Shown here: one piece after another, positions 41,324-50,312 of the stretch
Position numbering within the stretch: position 1 is the stretch's first letter
Layout of the letters: each line of letters opens with the position of its first letter
Assembly: GCA_016283575.1 (NCBI GenBank)
Contig: JAEEND010000025.1
Span: 62,001-126,000 of the forward strand
DNA length: 64,000 nt
Reading direction: 5' to 3'
Source of the DNA: Lachnospiraceae bacterium
GTDB taxonomy: Bacteria > Bacillota > Clostridia > Lachnospirales > Lachnospiraceae
Position numbers and translations under genes: made by a program
Notes under the pieces: generated by a model
Seen by the model: the letters and a program-made list of their open reading frames with translations, nothing else
Database searches by the model: none
What the model was told of the DNA's origin: nothing

Positions 41324-42063
41324 TGAAAGAAGTTTCTCTGAAGCCTGACGAACGAGTTGACGATTTAGAGCGAAACGGACTTAAGATCATTCAGGATAAA
41401 AACCGGTTCTGCTTCGGAATGGATGCCGTTTTGTTAACAGGCTTTGTTAAAATAAAAGAAGATGCGCTTGTTTTGGATATGGGAACCGGTACGGGAATTA
41501 TACCGATACTCCTTTCGGCAAAGACCAAAGCAAAGAGTTTTAAGGCACTGGAAATCCAAAAAGATTCCGCCGATATGGCAAGAAGAAGCGTGGCTTTGAA
41601 TGAGCTTGATGATAAAATCGAGATAATCGAAGGCGATATAAAAACCGCTACGGATTATTTTGACAAAGCATCTTTTGATGCGGTGACATGTAATCCTCCA
41701 TATATGATAGGAGAGCATGGGTTAAAGAATCCTGATTCCGCTATGGCTATCGCAAGGCACGAAGTGTTATGTACATTTGATGATGTAGCAAGAAATGCAG
41801 CTTCCCTTCTTAAGCCGGGAGGAAGTTTTTTCTTGGTTCACAGGCCCTTCAGACTTGCAGAGATTTTTGAGACTCTCATGAAATACAGATTAGAGCCAAA
41901 AAGAATGCAGTTGGTCTACCCATTTGTCGATAAAGAGCCCAATATGGTGCTGATAGAAGCGGTGCGGGGTGGCAAGTCAAGAATGACGGTTGAGAAGCCC
42001 CTTGTCATATATAAGGCTCCGGGAGTATACACCGATGAGATTTATGAAATCTACGGATATTAG
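41323..42063 (+). CDS. trmN6: tRNA1(Val) (adenine37-N6)-methyltransferase family protein
   Basis: 246 residues, similar to Bacillus YabB. The SAM motif is LDMGTGTGIIPILLSA and the N6-adenine catalytic motif is CNPPYMIGE. It begins with LKPDERVDDLERNGLKIIQD, which is typical. The usual intervening yabA gene is missing here. Expected to modify the adenine next to the tRNA anticodon. Confidence 0.92.
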   Translation: MKEVSLKPDERVDDLERNGLKIIQDKNRFCFGMDAVLLTGFVKIKEDALVLDMGTGTGIIPILLSAKTKAKSFKALEIQKDSADMARRSVALNELDDKIEIIEGDIKTATDYFDKASFDAVTCNPPYMIGEHGLKNPDSAMAIARHEVLCTFDDVARNAASLLKPGGSFFLVHRPFRLAEIFETLMKYRLEPKRMQLVYPFVDKEPNMVLIEAVRGGKSRMTVEKPLVIYKAPGVYTDEIYEIYGY

Positions 42064-42080
42064 TTTTTAATTCCCATGCG

Positions 42081-42109
42081 TTGACAAAGTGGTATCATAT
42101 AACTATACT
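42081..42109 (+). promoter_or_regulatory. Consensus promoter of acpP
   Basis: TTGACA at 42081-42086 and TATACT at 42104-42109 with a 17-base spacer. Excellent match. Confidence 0.8.
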
Positions 42110-42141
42110 TTGCTTGAAATACAATTAAGAAGGAGAAACCA

Positions 42142-42372
42142 ATGTTAGAAAAGATTGTTAATATTATCAGAGAACAGTTAAACATTGATGATGTTGAAAT
42201 CACCGAAGATACTTCATTTAAGGACGACTTAGGAGTTGATTCCCTTGATTTATTAGAGCTTGTTATGGCTTTTGAAGAAGAATACGATATCGAACTTAAC
42301 CCCGAGGAGCTTGAAGACATCAAGACAGTGGGCGATGTTATGGAATATGTAAAGAAATATACAGATCAATAA
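42142..42372 (+). CDS. acpP: Acyl carrier protein
   Basis: 76 residues. The phosphopantetheine attachment Ser is in [12 protein letters not shown]. Acidic four-helix protein that carries growing chains in fatty acid synthesis. AGAAGGAGA precedes the ATG. It is monocistronic between a strong promoter and a terminator, with no fab genes adjacent. Confidence 0.96.
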   Translation: MLEKIVNIIREQLNIDDVEITEDTSFKDDLGVDSLDLLELVMAFEEEYDIELNPEELEDIKTVGDVMEYVKKYTDQ

Positions 42373-42384
42373 GCAGGAATTAAG

Positions 42385-42410
42385 ACTCCGGCAAGTTTGC
42401 CGGAGTTTTG
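42385..42410 (+). terminator. acpP terminator
   Basis: ACTCCGGCAA / TTGCCGGAGT 10-bp perfect stem with a GT loop and TTTTG tail. Confidence 0.92.
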
Positions 42411-42426
42411 TACTTTTAGGAAAATT

Positions 42427-42457
42427 GCCGGGCGTTTAAAGAAACGCCGGGATTTTT
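42427..42457 (+). terminator. Second terminator-like hairpin before lgt
   Basis: GGCGTTT / AAACGCC stem with AAAG loop, extended by flanking CC/GG pairs, followed by TTTTTG. It may be a back-up terminator for acpP. Confidence 0.6.
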
Positions 42458-42480
42458 GTTTCATTGGGATTGGAGGCATT

Positions 42481-43260
42481 ATGTACAACGACTGGTTTAG
42501 TATCGGACCCCTTACCATACACGGCTATGGAGTTATGACCGCGCTCGGTCTTATTGCGGCACTTCTTCTAGCATCATTCAGAGCAAAGAAACGCGGATTA
42601 AGCGATGACATCTGCTATGGCATTCTTTTTACCGGAGTGATATTCGGATACATGGGATCAAAGCTCATGTTTGTGCTGGTGGAATTTGATGAATTCATTA
42701 AAAACCCCCGCATGATCATCTCATCCGGCGGATTCGTGGTAGTGGGAGGCTTAACGGCCGGTGTCATAGCCTGCTACATATACTGCCGCATTAAAAAAGT
42801 TGATTTTATAGAATATTTTGATCTTGTGGCGCCTTCAATTGCCCTTGCACAGTGTCTTGGACGTATCGGATGTTTCTTCGCAGGATGCTGCTACGGAAGA
42901 GAGACAACCTCCGCCTGCGGAATAACTTTCTTACATTCCGATTTTGCACCTAACGGCGTGAAGCTTATCCCCACTCAGCTGATCATGTCAGGCGCCAACC
43001 TTATTCACATGGCTGTATTACTTTTGATCGCCCGTTTTGCCAAGAAGAAAGGCCTTGTATCCGGTCTTTACATTATCTTCTACAGCATCGGCAGATTTTT
43101 GATCGAATACTTACGTAACGATGACAGAGGAACAGTCGGAGCCCTTTCAACATCCCAGTTCTACAGTATCATCACCCTTGTTGCAGGAGTTATATATCTT
43201 GCTTTCAACATGTTACGCAAGGAAAAAGAAACACAGGAAGAAGTAAATGAAGCGGTATAG
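42481..43260 (+). CDS. lgt: Phosphatidylglycerol:prolipoprotein diacylglyceryl transferase
   Basis: 259 residues, about seven membrane segments. The Lgt signature GRIGCFFAGCCYG is present, together with IHGYGVMTALGL and YSIGRFLIEYLRND. Transfers diacylglyceryl to the lipobox Cys of prolipoproteins. The ATG at 42481 follows TTGGAGG; longer upstream readings would include the terminator hairpin. Confidence 0.96.
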   Translation: MYNDWFSIGPLTIHGYGVMTALGLIAALLLASFRAKKRGLSDDICYGILFTGVIFGYMGSKLMFVLVEFDEFIKNPRMIISSGGFVVVGGLTAGVIACYIYCRIKKVDFIEYFDLVAPSIALAQCLGRIGCFFAGCCYGRETTSACGITFLHSDFAPNGVKLIPTQLIMSGANLIHMAVLLLIARFAKKKGLVSGLYIIFYSIGRFLIEYLRNDDRGTVGALSTSQFYSIITLVAGVIYLAFNMLRKEKETQEEVNEAV

Positions 43261-43960
43261 AAGAGAAGACGAAGTTTCATATTGTCTGGGCATCACACTT
43301 ACATTTGAACTTTTGAAATATGCCAAAGAATATGCCCGTAAGGTTTATGTGCATTCAAGCATCAATAAAAATGAATCCTTTGAGAAGCTTGAGAAAATGT
43401 GCCGTGAGCTTCATGTACCCATGGAGTATTCCGACAAGCCCTTTAATATTCTTTCTCAAAAAGAAAACTGCTACGTAATCGGTGAGTTCAGTAAATTCAA
43501 TCGACCCGTAGATAAGAATAAATCCCATGTGGTGTTACATAATCCGTCAAATGCGGGAAACATGGGAACAATAATGCGTTCAGCCGCAGGATTCGGTATT
43601 ACGGACCTTGCAATAATTACTCCCGCGGTGGATGAATTCGATCCGAAAACCATAAGAGCCTCCATGGGAGCTGTGTTCCATCTGAATATAGAGAAGTTTT
43701 CTTCTTTTAGCGAGTATAAAGAAAAGTGCGGAGAGCGAGAACTCTACCCCTTTATGCTGAAAGCAAAGATAAAGCTTCATGATATAAGCCCTAAGGCGCC
43801 TTATTCATTGATCTTCGGTAACGAAGCCACGGGACTTCCCGATGAGTTTTTGAGTGAGGGCACAAGTGTGATAATCCCGCATTCCGGCAGGATTGATTCC
43901 CTGAACCTGCCCATAGCTGCCAGCATAGCTTTATATGAAGCTACGAAGCAGGATTTTTAG
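43247..43960 (+). CDS. SpoU/TrmH-family RNA methyltransferase
   Basis: 237 residues, SPOUT knot fold. Motif 1 HNPSNAGNMGTIMRSAAGFG, motif 2 LIFGNEATGLPDEF, motif 3 LNLPIAASIALYEA. An N-terminal substrate-binding region is short. Ribose 2'-O-methylation of rRNA or tRNA is expected; the target is unknown. It overlaps the lgt end by 14 bases, which suggests coupling. Confidence 0.92.
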   Translation: MKRYRREDEVSYCLGITLTFELLKYAKEYARKVYVHSSINKNESFEKLEKMCRELHVPMEYSDKPFNILSQKENCYVIGEFSKFNRPVDKNKSHVVLHNPSNAGNMGTIMRSAAGFGITDLAIITPAVDEFDPKTIRASMGAVFHLNIEKFSSFSEYKEKCGERELYPFMLKAKIKLHDISPKAPYSLIFGNEATGLPDEFLSEGTSVIIPHSGRIDSLNLPIAASIALYEATKQDF

Positions 43961-44114
43961 GTTTTGTGTATATAATTCATACAAAAGAAACAGAAAATCC
44001 GCCATAAAATTGGCAATCCTTAAAAATAGACTTTGAAAAAAGAGTGTGTTAATTTGATAGTGTAGGAACTATTTCCTATGGTCGTGAAATAAAAAGAAAT
44101 ATTTAGGAGGAATC

Positions 44115-44948
44115 ATGACGAATTTAGAGCTTCAGAAAATGGCAAACGAAGTTCGTAAAGGTATCATCGAGTCAACCAACAGTGCGAAATGCGGACATCC
44201 CGGCGGATCACTTTCAGCTGCAGATATCTTTACATATCTTTATTTTGAGGAATTAAATGTGGATCCCAAGAATCCGGATAAAGAAGATCGTGACAGATTT
44301 GTATTGTCGAAGGGACATACAGCTCCCGGACTTTACGCCGCTCTTGCACACCGTGGATTTTTCCCGGTTGAGGATCTTTTAACACTTCGTAAGCTTGGTT
44401 CATATTTACAGGGACATCCCAGCATGGGCGTTCCGGGTGTGGACATGGCGACAGGTTCCCTCGGACAGGGTATCTCCGCTGCAGTCGGTATGGCTTTGGG
44501 CGCTAAATATAAGAAACTTCCTTCAAGAGTATATACATTACTTGGTGACGGTGAATGTGAAGAAGGTCAGGTATGGGAAGCCAGCATGTTCGCAGGCCAC
44601 AGAAATCTTGATAATCTTTGCGTGATCGTAGACTATAACGGACTTCAGATAGACGGTAAGCTTGAGGATGTATGTTCTGCAGAACCTTTTGCTGATAAGT
44701 TCAGAGCTTTCAGATTCCATGTGATCGAAATTGACGGACATGATTTTGATGATATAAGAAGAGCTTTCAAAGAAGCTCGTGAAACAAAGGGTCAGCCCAC
44801 TGCAATCATTGCAAAGACCGTAAAAGGCAAGGGCGTATCCTTCATGGAAAATAATGCTTCATGGCATGGCAAGGCAACAAATCCCGAAGAATTTAAGATC
44901 GCCATGGAAGAATTAAGAAAGGCGGGTGAAGCATTATGTCAGATGTAG
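44115..44948 (+). CDS. tktN: Transketolase, N-terminal (TPP-binding) subunit
   Basis: 277 residues. TPP-binding motif GDGECEEGQVWEASMFAGHR... with conserved Asn in LCVIVDYNGLQ. It begins with KSTNSAKCGHPGGSLSAADIF-type sequence (HPGGS). Split transketolase, as in many Firmicutes and archaea; the C-terminal half is the next gene, overlapping by 13 bases. Non-oxidative pentose phosphate pathway. GGAGGAATC precedes the ATG. Confidence 0.94.
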   Translation: MTNLELQKMANEVRKGIIESTNSAKCGHPGGSLSAADIFTYLYFEELNVDPKNPDKEDRDRFVLSKGHTAPGLYAALAHRGFFPVEDLLTLRKLGSYLQGHPSMGVPGVDMATGSLGQGISAAVGMALGAKYKKLPSRVYTLLGDGECEEGQVWEASMFAGHRNLDNLCVIVDYNGLQIDGKLEDVCSAEPFADKFRAFRFHVIEIDGHDFDDIRRAFKEARETKGQPTAIIAKTVKGKGVSFMENNASWHGKATNPEEFKIAMEELRKAGEALCQM

Positions 44949-45877
44949 TAAAGATAGCAACCAGAGAAAGTTATGGTAATACATTAAAAGAGCTTGGTGC
45001 CGAATATCCCAACCTCGTAGTTCTTGATGCAGACCTTGCGGGAGCAACCAAGACCGCTACCTTCGGAAAGGCTTATCCCGAAAGATTCTTCGATTGCGGT
45101 ATCGCAGAAGGTAATATGATCGGTGTTGCAGCAGGACTCGCAACCATGGGATTCATTCCTTTCGCATCTTCTTTTGCAATGTTCGCAACAGGAAGAGCAT
45201 TTGAGCAGATTCGTAACTCAGTGGGTTATCCCAAGCTTAACGTTAAGATCGCAGCTTCTCACGCAGGTATCACTGTTGGTGAAGACGGCGCATCACATCA
45301 GTGTAATGAAGATATTGCTTTAATGCGCACCATTCCCGGAATGGTCGTATTAAATCCTTCCGATGATATTGAAGCCAAGGCAGCAGTAAGAGCAGCCATT
45401 GAGCATAAGGGTCCCGTTTATATCCGTTTAGGAAGAAGCGCTGTTCCCGTAATCAATGACAGACCCGATTACAAATTTGAACTTGGCAAGGGTATTCTTT
45501 TAAAAGAAGGTACCGACGTAACTATCGTAGCTACAGGCGTTGTTGTGGATTCAGCCATCAAGGCAGCGAAGATGCTTGAAGAAGACGGAATCTCAGCAGA
45601 AGTGATCAACATCCACACCATTAAGCCCTTAGATAAAGAATTGATCGCAAAGAGCGCTAAGAAAACCGGCAAGGTGGTAACCGTTGAGGAACATTCCATC
45701 ATCGGTGGTCTCGGCAGTGCGGTAACGGAAGCTTTGGCAGAATGTTGCCCTACAGTTGTTAAGCGTCTCGGAATGCAGGATGTATACGGTGAATCCGGTC
45801 CCGCAGCAGAACTTCTTGTAAAGTACAAGCTTGACGGCAAGGGCGTATACGAAGACATTAAAGCGTTTCTTAAGTAA
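44936..45877 (+). CDS. tktC: Transketolase, C-terminal subunit
   Basis: 313 residues. Pyrimidine-binding domain with FDCGIAEGNMIGVAAGLATMG, SFAMFATGRAFEQIRNS and the C-terminal domain GKVVTVEEHSIIGGLGSAV. It pairs with the N-terminal subunit to form the active enzyme. The next gene, rpe, completes a pentose-phosphate operon. Confidence 0.94.
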   Translation: MSDVVKIATRESYGNTLKELGAEYPNLVVLDADLAGATKTATFGKAYPERFFDCGIAEGNMIGVAAGLATMGFIPFASSFAMFATGRAFEQIRNSVGYPKLNVKIAASHAGITVGEDGASHQCNEDIALMRTIPGMVVLNPSDDIEAKAAVRAAIEHKGPVYIRLGRSAVPVINDRPDYKFELGKGILLKEGTDVTIVATGVVVDSAIKAAKMLEEDGISAEVINIHTIKPLDKELIAKSAKKTGKVVTVEEHSIIGGLGSAVTEALAECCPTVVKRLGMQDVYGESGPAAELLVKYKLDGKGVYEDIKAFLK

Positions 45878-45926
45878 CACAAGATAATAAAGCGCAAAGC
45901 GGTTTATTATAGTAAAGGAAAAGAAA

Positions 45927-46589
45927 ATGATTTTATCCCCTTCAATTTTATCTGCTGATTTTTCAGCACTCGGTGAAGATATTGTAAAAATCGATAAAGC
46001 AGGGGCAGATTATATTCATATCGATGTTATGGATGGTATTTTTGTACCATCCATTTCTTTTGGAATGCCCGTGATAAAGTCCATAAGAAAGTGCACAGAC
46101 AAAGTATTTGATGTGCATCTGATGATTGATGAACCCATCCGTTACATTGAAGAATTTAAAAAGGTGGGCGCTGATATCATAACCGTGCATCTTGAAGCAT
46201 GTAAGGATGTGGATGCTACCATTAAAGCCATTCATGATGCAGGATGTAAAGCAGGTCTTTCCATTAAACCCAAGACCCCCACGGAAGCGATTTTCCCCTA
46301 TCTTGATAAGATCGACATGGCTCTTATCATGACGGTTGAACCCGGTTTCGGCGGACAGGCTTTTCTTGATTTCACAACGGAGAAGATTGTAGCTTTAAGA
46401 AAGAAGATCGATGAGATGGGACTTGAATGTGACCTAGAGATTGACGGCGGTGTCAATAAAGAAAACATCGATATGCTTCTTAAAGCAGGTGCTGATGTTG
46501 TTGTTGCAGGCTCCGCAGTTTTCAAAGGCGATGTTGCCGAGAATGTTAAGTTCTTTAAAGAAAGAAATACAAGACATCCCCTTGCATAG
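45927..46589 (+). CDS. rpe: Ribulose-phosphate 3-epimerase
   Basis: 220 residues, TIM barrel. ILSADFSALGEDI, IHIDVMDGIFVPSISFG, VHLMIDEPIRYI and MTVEPGFGGQAFL all match, with metal-binding His and Asp residues. It links ribulose 5-phosphate and xylulose 5-phosphate and supplies the transketolase upstream. Confidence 0.97.
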   Translation: MILSPSILSADFSALGEDIVKIDKAGADYIHIDVMDGIFVPSISFGMPVIKSIRKCTDKVFDVHLMIDEPIRYIEEFKKVGADIITVHLEACKDVDATIKAIHDAGCKAGLSIKPKTPTEAIFPYLDKIDMALIMTVEPGFGGQAFLDFTTEKIVALRKKIDEMGLECDLEIDGGVNKENIDMLLKAGADVVVAGSAVFKGDVAENVKFFKERNTRHPLA

Positions 46590-46642
46590 TGCTTTGTTGA
46601 CGCATTTTTAAAAATGCGATATAGTAACAAAAGGCGAGTTAA

Positions 46643-46678
46643 GCCCGTCTTCTCGACATTCTGAGAAGATGGGTTTTT
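46643..46678 (+). terminator. Terminator of the transketolase-rpe operon
   Basis: CCCGTCTTCTC pairs with GAGAAGATGGG (one G-T), followed by TTTTT. Confidence 0.9.
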
Positions 46679-46761
46679 ACCTTATTATAGGAAAATGCTA
46701 TTCAATTCAAATCTTCAAAGGGAAGAAGACGCTTCTCTATATGATAAATAAGGAGTAATTT

Positions 46762-48744
46762 ATGGGAAACAAAGGAAAATATTACATTACCACAGCGATA
46801 GCATATACTTCCGGTAAGCCTCACATCGGAAACAGTTATGAGATCGTTATGGCTGATGCCATTGCAAGATACAGACGTAAAGAAGGATATGAAGTATTCT
46901 TCCAGACAGGAACCGATGAACATGGTCAGAAGGTTGAGATAAAGGCATCAGAAGCCGGTGTTACACCTAAGGAATTTGTTGATAAGGTTGCAGGTGAAAT
47001 AAAAGGTATCTGCGATTGCTTAAATTGTTCCTATGACAAGTTTATAAGAACAACCGATGCAGATCACGAAGAAAAGGTACAGAAGATATTTAAACGTCTC
47101 TACGATCAGGGAGATATCTACAAAGGTGCTTACGAAGGAATGTATTGCACTCCCTGCGAATCTTTCTGGACTCAGTCTCAGCTGGTTGATGGAAAATGCC
47201 CTGACTGCGGCCGTGAAGTAAAGCCTGCAAAAGAAGAAGCATATTTCTTCAAAATGAGTAAATACGCTGACAGACTTATAGATTATATAAATACTCATCC
47301 TGAATTCATTCAGCCTGTTTCCCGTAAGAACGAGATGATGAACAACTTCTTGCTTCCCGGACTTCAGGATTTATGTGTATCAAGAACTTCTTTTAAATGG
47401 GGTATTCCCGTAACATTTGATCCAAAGCATGTAGTATATGTATGGCTTGATGCTCTTACCAACTACATCACCGGTGTGGGCTACGATGCAGAGGGCAACA
47501 GCTCCGATTTTTATAAAAAGATGTGGCCCGCAGACCTTCACCTGATCGGTAAGGATATTGTGAGATTCCATACAATTTACTGGCCCATTTTCCTGATGGC
47601 ATTGGGTGAGCCCCTTCCCAAGCAGGTATTCGGTCATCCCTGGTTATTGCAGGGCGGTGAAAAGATGAGTAAGTCAAGAGGCAACGTGATATATGCCGAC
47701 GATCTCACATCTCTTTTCGGTGTGGATGCGGTAAGATACTATGTTCTTCACGAAATGCCCTATGAAAATGACGGAACCATCACCTGGGAATTAATGGTTG
47801 AAAGATTCAATTCAGACCTTGCAAATATTCTCGGAAACCTTGTAAACAGAACTATCTCCATGTCCAACAAGTACTTTGGAGGTGTTGTTACAAAGACCGG
47901 CGTTGAAGATACAATGGATGCAGATCTTAAGGCAGTTGTAACAGCAGCAAGAGACAAGGCAGAAGAAAAGATCAACGCGAACAGAGTGGCTGATGCCATT
48001 ACCGAAATATACGCGATCTTCAAGCGCTCCAATAAATATATTGATGAAACCGAACCCTGGGTACTTGCTAAGGACGATTCAAAGCTCGATCGCTTAAAAG
48101 AAGTAATGTACAACTTAACCGAAGCTATTGCTATCGGCGCTAATCTCATAAAGCCCTTCATGCCTGAAACCGCTGACAAGATCCTCGCACAGCTCAATGA
48201 AAAAGAAAGAGATTACGATGATTTAAATAAGTTCGGACTTCGTGCATCCGGCGAGAAAGTGACTGATGCTCCCGAAATTCTCTTTAAGCGTCTCGACTTA
48301 AATGAGATCATGGAGAAGGTTGAAGTTATCAGAGCCAATCAGAGAGCCGAATATGAAAGAGAGAACGGAATCGTGGCTGAAAAGCCAGAAGAACCCGTGA
48401 TCGAGTTTGAGATGATGCCTGAAATCACCTACGATGATTTTGCAAAGCTTCAGTTCAGAGTGGGTGAGATCATTAAGTGTGAAGAAGTGCCTAAGTCAAA
48501 GAAGCTTCTTTGCTCACAGGTAAAGATCGGATCTGAGGTTAAACAGATCGTATCCGGCATTAAGCAGCACTATAGCGCAGAAGAAATGGTCGGTAAGAAG
48601 GTAATGGTTCTTGTAAACCTTAAGCCTGCAACTTTGGCAGGAGTTCTTTCCGAAGGAATGCTTCTCTGTGCGGAAGACGCAGACGGAAACCTTGCGCTCA
48701 TGACACCTGAAAAGAAGATGCCTGCCGGCGCGGAAATTGCATAA
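46762..48744 (+). CDS. metG: Methionyl-tRNA synthetase
   Basis: 660 residues. HIGH-type motif GKPHIGNSY, zinc module CTPCESFWTQ...GKCPDCG, KMSKS motif GEKMSKSRGN, and a C-terminal tRNA-binding OB fold (about 555-660; FAKLQFRVGEIIKCEEVP...LCSQVKIG). Charges initiator and elongator tRNA-Met. AAGGAG precedes the ATG. The leader is short and shows no T-box specifier. Confidence 0.97.
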   Translation: MGNKGKYYITTAIAYTSGKPHIGNSYEIVMADAIARYRRKEGYEVFFQTGTDEHGQKVEIKASEAGVTPKEFVDKVAGEIKGICDCLNCSYDKFIRTTDADHEEKVQKIFKRLYDQGDIYKGAYEGMYCTPCESFWTQSQLVDGKCPDCGREVKPAKEEAYFFKMSKYADRLIDYINTHPEFIQPVSRKNEMMNNFLLPGLQDLCVSRTSFKWGIPVTFDPKHVVYVWLDALTNYITGVGYDAEGNSSDFYKKMWPADLHLIGKDIVRFHTIYWPIFLMALGEPLPKQVFGHPWLLQGGEKMSKSRGNVIYADDLTSLFGVDAVRYYVLHEMPYENDGTITWELMVERFNSDLANILGNLVNRTISMSNKYFGGVVTKTGVEDTMDADLKAVVTAARDKAEEKINANRVADAITEIYAIFKRSNKYIDETEPWVLAKDDSKLDRLKEVMYNLTEAIAIGANLIKPFMPETADKILAQLNEKERDYDDLNKFGLRASGEKVTDAPEILFKRLDLNEIMEKVEVIRANQRAEYERENGIVAEKPEEPVIEFEMMPEITYDDFAKLQFRVGEIIKCEEVPKSKKLLCSQVKIGSEVKQIVSGIKQHYSAEEMVGKKVMVLVNLKPATLAGVLSEGMLLCAEDADGNLALMTPEKKMPAGAEIA

Positions 48745-48757
48745 ATACAGTATTTTC

Positions 48758-48788
48758 AAATAGCCACAGCTTATGCTGTGGCTATTTT
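48758..48788 (+). terminator. metG terminator
   Basis: AAATAGCCACAGC / GCTGTGGCTATTT 13-bp perfect stem with a TTAT loop. Confidence 0.9.
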
Positions 48789-48901
48789 GTCGACTGTAAA
48801 TACAGGAATTTTACCATCATACACAAGCCCGAATTCTCTTGCGCGAACAGGACCTTTAGACTATAATATTGTAGAGAGTCTATACAATTGCGGAGGCGTG
48901 G

Positions 48902-49825
48902 ATGACAAGAGAAGATTTCTATTTCGATTCCCGGGACGGGATCAACAAGATTCATGCGGTACGCTGGATTCCCGCAGGGGAGCCCGTGGCCGTTCTTCAG
49001 ATTATTCACGGCATGTGCGAGCACGTAGACAGGTACGAAGATTTTGCGAAATATATGTGTGAGAAGGGCTTTCTTGTTACAGCCAACGATCACCTGGGAC
49101 ACGGTAAGTCCATTACCGAAAAAGGCCCCGGATATTTTACGGAAAAGAACTCTGCCAACGTAGTGATACGTGACGTACACCGACTTAAGAAACTCACGGA
49201 AGAAAAATATAATCATAAGCCCTATTTTATCCTTGGACATTCCATGGGTTCGTTTGTTTTGCGGAATTACCTGTTCCGATACGGGAAGGGCATTTCCGGA
49301 GCCATCGTGATGGGAACAGGCATGGAGCCTTATTTTAAGGTGCTTTCCATGGAAGTGATATCAAGCCTCGGATGTTTTTTCGGAAAGAGTAATAAGCACA
49401 ATCTCTTCATCACGAAGCAGGGCTTTGGTACATACTTAAAGAGAATAGAAAATCCCCGAACCATGAGCGACTGGCTCACTAAACGGGAAGATATAGTTGA
49501 TAAATATATTGCAGATCCTCTGTCAGGCTTTCTTTTCACCAACAACGGTTATAAGACCCTGTCGGAGCTTTTGTTGCCCCTTTATAAAAAGAACAACATC
49601 GAAAAAATACCCGTTACCCTGCCTGTATTAATAATAAGCGGCGCCGAGGATCCCGTGGGCGATTACGGAAAAGCCCCCAGGGCGGTGTATGAAAGCTTTA
49701 AGAAAACAGGAATGCAGAAGGTGACATTTAAGCTTTACGAGGGTGACAGGCACGAACTGTTAAACGAAACCGACAATCAGACGGTGTATGAAGATATCTG
49801 CACCTGGATTACTGAAAACAAATGA
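48902..49825 (+). CDS. Alpha/beta hydrolase (serine aminopeptidase S33 / monoacylglycerol lipase-like)
   Basis: 307 residues. Nucleophile elbow GHSMGS, acid GAEDPVGDYG and His in EGDRHELLNE form the triad. LQIIHGMCEHVDRYEDFA is the oxyanion-hole region of the lysophospholipase group. No signal peptide, so cytoplasmic. The start follows CGGAGG. It overlaps the GNAT gene by four bases. Confidence 0.88.
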   Translation: MTREDFYFDSRDGINKIHAVRWIPAGEPVAVLQIIHGMCEHVDRYEDFAKYMCEKGFLVTANDHLGHGKSITEKGPGYFTEKNSANVVIRDVHRLKKLTEEKYNHKPYFILGHSMGSFVLRNYLFRYGKGISGAIVMGTGMEPYFKVLSMEVISSLGCFFGKSNKHNLFITKQGFGTYLKRIENPRTMSDWLTKREDIVDKYIADPLSGFLFTNNGYKTLSELLLPLYKKNNIEKIPVTLPVLIISGAEDPVGDYGKAPRAVYESFKKTGMQKVTFKLYEGDRHELLNETDNQTVYEDICTWITENK

Positions 49826-50292
49826 ACATCGAGATAAAAAAAGCCACGGAATCCGAATGGGAAGAAGCCATGGAACTGGCATGGCGTACATTCTTACAGT
49901 TTGAAGCCCCTTGTTATAAAGAAGAGGGCTGCGAGAACTTTCTTAAATTTGTGTCCAGTGAAGACATGTTTAAGATGTTTCGGATCGGAGAATATTTATT
50001 GTACGTGGCTGTTTGCGGCGAGAAGATCCTTGGCATGGGAACCATGCGGGGAAAGGGCCATATCTCCCTTCTTTTTATTGATAGAGAATATCAGCGAAAG
50101 GGTATAGCAACGAATATATTGCGTGCCCTTCAAAAAGAGGCGGAAGAAAGAAACGGTTCTGTTACGCTCACCGTTAATGCTTCTCCATACGGTTATGAAT
50201 TTTATAAGCGGATCGGATTCATCCCTTCCGACGATGAAAAAGAAGAAGACGGCATTATTTACACGCCTATGACATGTGTTAAAAGAATTTAG
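49822..50292 (+). CDS. GNAT-family N-acetyltransferase
   Basis: 156 residues. Acetyl-CoA-binding motif REYQRKGIATNILRAL and the closing ASPYGYEFYKRIGF are diagnostic. The substrate is unknown. The ATG overlaps the hydrolase stop (ATGA), so the two proteins are coupled. Confidence 0.88.
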   Translation: MNIEIKKATESEWEEAMELAWRTFLQFEAPCYKEEGCENFLKFVSSEDMFKMFRIGEYLLYVAVCGEKILGMGTMRGKGHISLLFIDREYQRKGIATNILRALQKEAEERNGSVTLTVNASPYGYEFYKRIGFIPSDDEKEEDGIIYTPMTCVKRI

Positions 50293-50312
50293 ATCGGGCC
50301 GGGAGTTTTTTC

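Noticed and set aside
46590..46761. T-box or other riboswitch upstream of metG
   Set aside because: The region is short, with only the rpe terminator and no specifier loop or T-box sequence.
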